Below are positions 23,650 to 26,516 of a stretch of 26,516 nt of DNA, in pieces. The DNA is from CAYSPO01 sp964432945. Lineage in GTDB: Bacteria; Bacillota; Clostridia; Tissierellales; Peptoniphilaceae. The stretch covers positions 1 through 26,516 of the forward strand of contig CAYSPO010000019.1 of assembly GCA_964432945.1 (NCBI GenBank). Reading direction: 5' to 3'. The translations under genes and the position numbers were made by a program. The notes beneath the pieces are model-generated. The model was not told where the DNA came from and ran no database searches. It saw only the letters and a list, made by a program, of their open reading frames with translations. Within the stretch, counting starts at the first letter, position 1. Each line of letters starts with the position of its first letter.

Positions 23650-24366
23650 TTAACATTCTTCTAGTTCTAGTACTATGCTTGCTTTTATTTCCTTATTAAA
23701 TTTATTAATAATGTCAAAATAATAAAAATTTTCTTTTCTTATTTTTCTATAAGCAATTTCTTCATCTTTTTTAATCTCTTTTTTATAAATAATTTTTATA
23801 TTTTTAACCATATTAGAAATATATTCTTCATACTTCAAGGAATTTTCAAGCCATTGTAGGTAAACTGCATTACTTACATGACTATTCAAATCAATACAAT
23901 CATTATTTATTACTATATCATTAATTTCCTCTGTATCTAGCTTAGGAAGATTAAATTGATAAGACTTTAAATCTTTTCTAGTTAACTCTAAGCTACTTTC
24001 TTTTACTTCTTCAGGTATTCTTGTAATGGATCTAGTATCTAAATCTATCATAGTCCATAAACTTTTAGCTTTTATAATTTCTTTTCCACCATCTAAAATC
24101 GAAAAATCTCTCATAGCATAAAATTTATAAAAACCATAAACTTCTGTTGAAAAAGTATAAGTTTTCTGATATTTAGGAATTTCTTCTATATCTATATCCC
24201 AGTTCAAGAGAACCCAAGCTTTGTTTTTCATAATATCTTGATTTTGAAGTAAATTGTCATAATTTAATGTAGATGTCCATACTAATTCTCTAATCAAGTA
24301 ACTTAATTTCATTTCTTTATTTTCCTTGATCATATAGTATGGTATCTGAAAATCTCTAGAATACAA
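23650..24366 (-). CDS. Acyl-ACP thioesterase (FatA/FatB-type, double hotdog)
   Basis: This 238-residue enzyme releases fatty acids from acyl carrier protein. The first hotdog domain (about 1-120) begins FQIPYYMIKENKEMKLSYL and includes NKAWVLLNWDIDIEEIPKY, the Trp-rich helix region of the family, and YGFYKFYAMRDFSI. The second domain (about 145-238) carries the catalytic set D159, N161, H163 and E174 in CIDLNSHVSNAVYLQWLENS, matching the D-x-N-x-H...E arrangement known in plant and bacterial members. The start is TTG with AGGTGG five bases upstream. It lies 27 bases after the DUF4015 gene and is cotranscribed with it. A function in setting acyl-chain length or recycling is possible; chain specificity is unknown. 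Confidence 0.9.
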   Translation of the reverse strand: MYSRDFQIPYYMIKENKEMKLSYLIRELVWTSTLNYDNLLQNQDIMKNKAWVLLNWDIDIEEIPKYQKTYTFSTEVYGFYKFYAMRDFSILDGGKEIIKAKSLWTMIDLDTRSITRIPEEVKESSLELTRKDLKSYQFNLPKLDTEEINDIVINNDCIDLNSHVSNAVYLQWLENSLKYEEYISNMVKNIKIIYKKEIKKDEEIAYRKIRKENFYYFDIINKFNKEIKASIVLELEEC

Positions 24367-24393
24367 ATGACCACCTAATTTCTAGTTACTTAA

Positions 24394-26208
24394 TTAATTA
24401 TTGCCTCGAGTTTCTCCAGCTAATTTATCTAGGTTTCCAATTTTGAATAAACCATCTTCAAGTATTACTTTTATTTCAACATCAGATGTTTCTTCTCCAT
24501 TATATACCTCAACATTAAAGACATACCCTTTGTCAGCTTTATTAGCATCAATAATTTGATAGCTATCGTAGTATTGATTAAATATTTCATCTTCTAAAAA
24601 TTCTCCATAAGAGTCAGCTCTTGTATCTTTTGCTGATATCAAGAAAATTCTACCACTATTATCTCCAATAAGGCTATCTAAAAACATTTTTGCTATTTGG
24701 TAAGGAGTTCTACCTAGTTTATCTTGTACTTTTGCTTCTTCCCCATTATCTTCTTTAAGCAAATCTTCAAAAGAATATTCCGGTAAACTAGATTCCTCAA
24801 CTACTGGATTAGGTGTGAATGATGAAGTGTACTTAAAGATTTCTGGATCATATTCATTTAGAGCATTCCATATTAAATATTCATCTACGCCTAATTCAAC
24901 TGAAGCTCTAACTTGTTCAGCTATAGTCTTAGCATCATAATCTTCATAAACGTCCATATAAGAAGCTGTAAATCCTTGTATCCAAGGTCTAATCCTTCCG
25001 CTTGACTTAACTGCAGAATTCTTTTCTATAGCATCTGAAATCGCACTATGAAACATTCCATAAGGATCAAAGTCTGGTTGTTCAATTCCATACCAACCCT
25101 CAGAATAGTGGCTAGGATAAATCATCGGGCTGATTGTGTCAACTTCATCTGCTAATTTAATCCAAGTTTGTCCTATACCATCTGGTTCATCTTCCCAAGT
25201 TGAAGTTATAATACCGAAAACAGCAGCACCTACTCCAACACCATAAGGTTCAAGTTCTTGTTTTGCATAATTTAAAAAGTTCTCAATATTTTCATCTTTT
25301 CTTGGTGCATCTTCTGGCTTTGCAACTATTGGGTCATAATCTGCTGCATTATCTGGAAATCTTACATAGTCAAAATGAATTTCTTCAAATCCTCTGTAAG
25401 CTGCTTCTTTAGAAATAGATAACACATAATCCCACACATACTTATCGTATTGATTTACCCAAGCTGTCCCTGAATCATCATAGTAAATAGAACCATCTTT
25501 CAGTTCCATAGCGTGTTCAGGTGCTTTATCAGGTAAGGCAAGATCCTTAAAGGTTACAATTCTTGCAATCGGAACTATATTATGTTCTTTCATGTAATTA
25601 ATTAATTTTTCATAGTTAAAGTATGGTCCTGATGCGTCAGTCCCAAATTTATTAACAGCTTCAATATCTGATTCCCATGTCAGATAGCCATCATCTGTTT
25701 TAATATCGATAACAATACCATTAACTTCTGTCTTATTACAAATAGCAAGCATTTGCTCTATAACATTTGCATTATCCGCTTCAGCTGGATAATTCTCTGC
25801 ATTTCCGTTAACATATTCGATATATTTTTCAAAGTTTGCTATATTTTCTTCTGAAAAATCTAAACCTACATTATTATGATTAAGGTATATTCCCTTAACT
25901 TTTGTATCATTAGCTTTTACAGGCTCTTCAGGAAGAGGTACATAGAATTCTCCATACTTTTCTTTTCTCGACGCTTCAAGTTCTGCTTTTTCCTTTTCAG
26001 TATTCTTTTTTTCTGTTTCTTCAGTCTTACTTAACTCTGTAGTTTTTTTATTCGGATCAGTTTTTATATCTGATGAATTTTTAGAAAATACAGTGAGCCT
26101 TAGGATTATAGCTAGAACTATTAATATTCCAATTACAGCCAAGGCCATTAGGTTGGTCTTTTTTGATTTGGCATTTCTTTTCTTTCTGGATTGTTCTGTT
26201 CTATTCAT
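24394..26208 (-). CDS. Membrane-anchored DUF4015 glycoside-hydrolase-like protein
   Basis: This 604-residue protein has a basic N-terminus and one membrane helix (about 20-40), then a Lys/Glu-rich linker (45-85), so the main domain is outside the cell. Residues about 105-460 form the TIM-barrel-like domain of the DUF4015 putative glycoside hydrolases: VKGIYLNHNNVG, NGIVIDIKTDDGYLTW (163-178), IVPIARIVTFKD, and EEIHFDYVRFP (275-285), where acidic residues E276 and D280 are the obvious catalytic candidates. TISPMIYPSHYSEGWYG and RPWIQGF follow. The last 140 residues have no match I recognise and probably fold separately. The substrate is not known. AGGAGAAAG precedes the ATG. A promoter must lie in 26209-26263, but no clean -35/-10 pair is visible. 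Confidence 0.87.
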   Translation of the reverse strand: MNRTEQSRKKRNAKSKKTNLMALAVIGILIVLAIILRLTVFSKNSSDIKTDPNKKTTELSKTEETEKKNTEKEKAELEASRKEKYGEFYVPLPEEPVKANDTKVKGIYLNHNNVGLDFSEENIANFEKYIEYVNGNAENYPAEADNANVIEQMLAICNKTEVNGIVIDIKTDDGYLTWESDIEAVNKFGTDASGPYFNYEKLINYMKEHNIVPIARIVTFKDLALPDKAPEHAMELKDGSIYYDDSGTAWVNQYDKYVWDYVLSISKEAAYRGFEEIHFDYVRFPDNAADYDPIVAKPEDAPRKDENIENFLNYAKQELEPYGVGVGAAVFGIITSTWEDEPDGIGQTWIKLADEVDTISPMIYPSHYSEGWYGIEQPDFDPYGMFHSAISDAIEKNSAVKSSGRIRPWIQGFTASYMDVYEDYDAKTIAEQVRASVELGVDEYLIWNALNEYDPEIFKYTSSFTPNPVVEESSLPEYSFEDLLKEDNGEEAKVQDKLGRTPYQIAKMFLDSLIGDNSGRIFLISAKDTRADSYGEFLEDEIFNQYYDSYQIIDANKADKGYVFNVEVYNGEETSDVEIKVILEDGLFKIGNLDKLAGETRGNN

Positions 26209-26263
26209 AACTTTCTCCTATCTTTAGAATATTATAAATTATATAACAATAATGCAATAAAGG

Positions 26264-26294
26264 CAAAAATGACAGCTTAGCTAGCTAAACTGTC
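26264..26294 (-). terminator. Rho-independent terminator of the carboxypeptidase gene, overlapping its stop codon
   Basis: On the minus strand GACAGTTTAG/CTAAGCTGTC forms a 10-bp stem with one G-T pair and a CTAG loop, followed by ATTTTTG. The 5' arm covers the final codons of the gene and the 3' arm follows its stop at 26277. Confidence 0.78.
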
Positions 26295-26516
26295 AATATT
26301 TTCAAATATTAGATTATAAATGTGTATAGCATCTTCATAGTTCTCATACTGCTGTAAAGCCCCAAAAGTAACGAGTATATATCTATGCCCATTAATTTCA
26401 GCTAAAGAAGCCAAGCATAATCCTGCTTCTTCAGTAAAGCCAGTTTTACCGCCTAAAATCTTATAATTTTCTACACCTTTTTCTCTTGCATATGAAACAA
26501 CTGAATATTCCATATC
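26277..26516 (-). CDS. C-terminal end of a D-alanyl-D-alanine carboxypeptidase (peptidase S11), 5' part outside the window
   Basis: Seventy-nine residues are visible; the frame continues past the right edge. The KTG triad of penicillin-binding serine peptidases is at residues 24-26 of the visible part, within ILGGKTGFTEEAGLCLASLA, the usual context in family S11. The strand RYILVTFGA and the helix YEDAIHIYNLIFENI follow, and the protein stops there. The separate C-terminal beta domain and membrane anchor of many S11 enzymes are therefore absent. The SxxK and SxN motifs must lie upstream. Such enzymes trim the terminal D-Ala from peptidoglycan stem peptides outside the membrane. It lies 68 bases upstream of the DUF4015 gene on the same strand and is separated from it by a terminator. 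Confidence 0.87.
   Translation of the reverse strand, partial: DMEYSVVSYAREKGVENYKILGGKTGFTEEAGLCLASLAEINGHRYILVTFGALQQYENYEDAIHIYNLIFENIDSLAS

Overview
This window comes from a low-GC, AT-rich Gram-positive genome. A strictly anaerobic Firmicute of the Tissierellia/Peptoniphilaceae type (Peptoniphilus- or Anaerococcus-like) would fit. That placement is inference from the base composition, strong AGGAGG-type ribosome sites, sigma-A-like promoters, frequent TTG starts, a T-box leader and the gene content. A run of 100 N inside oppD shows that this is a draft or scaffolded assembly.

Layout from left to right. (1) 1-1545: a multi-pass membrane protein with a DUF2871-like C-terminal half, cut by the window edge, lies directly behind a TetR-type repressor gene. 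A perfect 13-bp palindrome sits at the predicted transcription start of the repressor. (2) 1591-3235: a monocistronic, divergent MurE-like ligase. (3) 3269-5645: a plus-strand operon of an ACT-domain protein, a DUF711/UPF0210 protein, a glutaredoxin-like protein and a PaaI-type thioesterase, closed by a strong terminator. (4) 5681-11358: a minus-strand operon of a GT4 glycosyltransferase, an SbcD/YhaO-like nuclease, an SbcC/YhaN-like ATPase and dihydropteroate synthase. The folP coding frame has no normal start codon upstream of its conserved N-terminus. (5) 11386-12660: a plus-strand pair of CbiB and a cysteine-rich small protein. (6) 12658-15528: argG-argH under a T-box riboswitch. (7) 15539-17796: a lemA-DUF2207 pair. 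(8) 17900-23414: a complete oppABCDF peptide-import operon, with oppD interrupted by the N gap. (9) 23561-26208: a membrane-anchored DUF4015 glycoside-hydrolase-like protein followed by an acyl-ACP thioesterase. (10) 26264-26516: the C-terminal end of a D-Ala-D-Ala carboxypeptidase.

Taken together, the genes describe housekeeping and nutrient uptake: peptide import, the last two steps of arginine synthesis under charged-tRNA control, folate and corrinoid synthesis, DNA repair, and cell envelope functions. I see no phage, transposon, CRISPR array, tRNA or rRNA. I also see no convincing new multi-gene system. The most interesting points are the start of folP, the MurE-like ligase that lacks the usual amino-acid-binding motif, the T-box with an unclear specifier codon, the self-controlled TetR/membrane-protein pair, and the conserved but poorly understood ACT/DUF711 operon.
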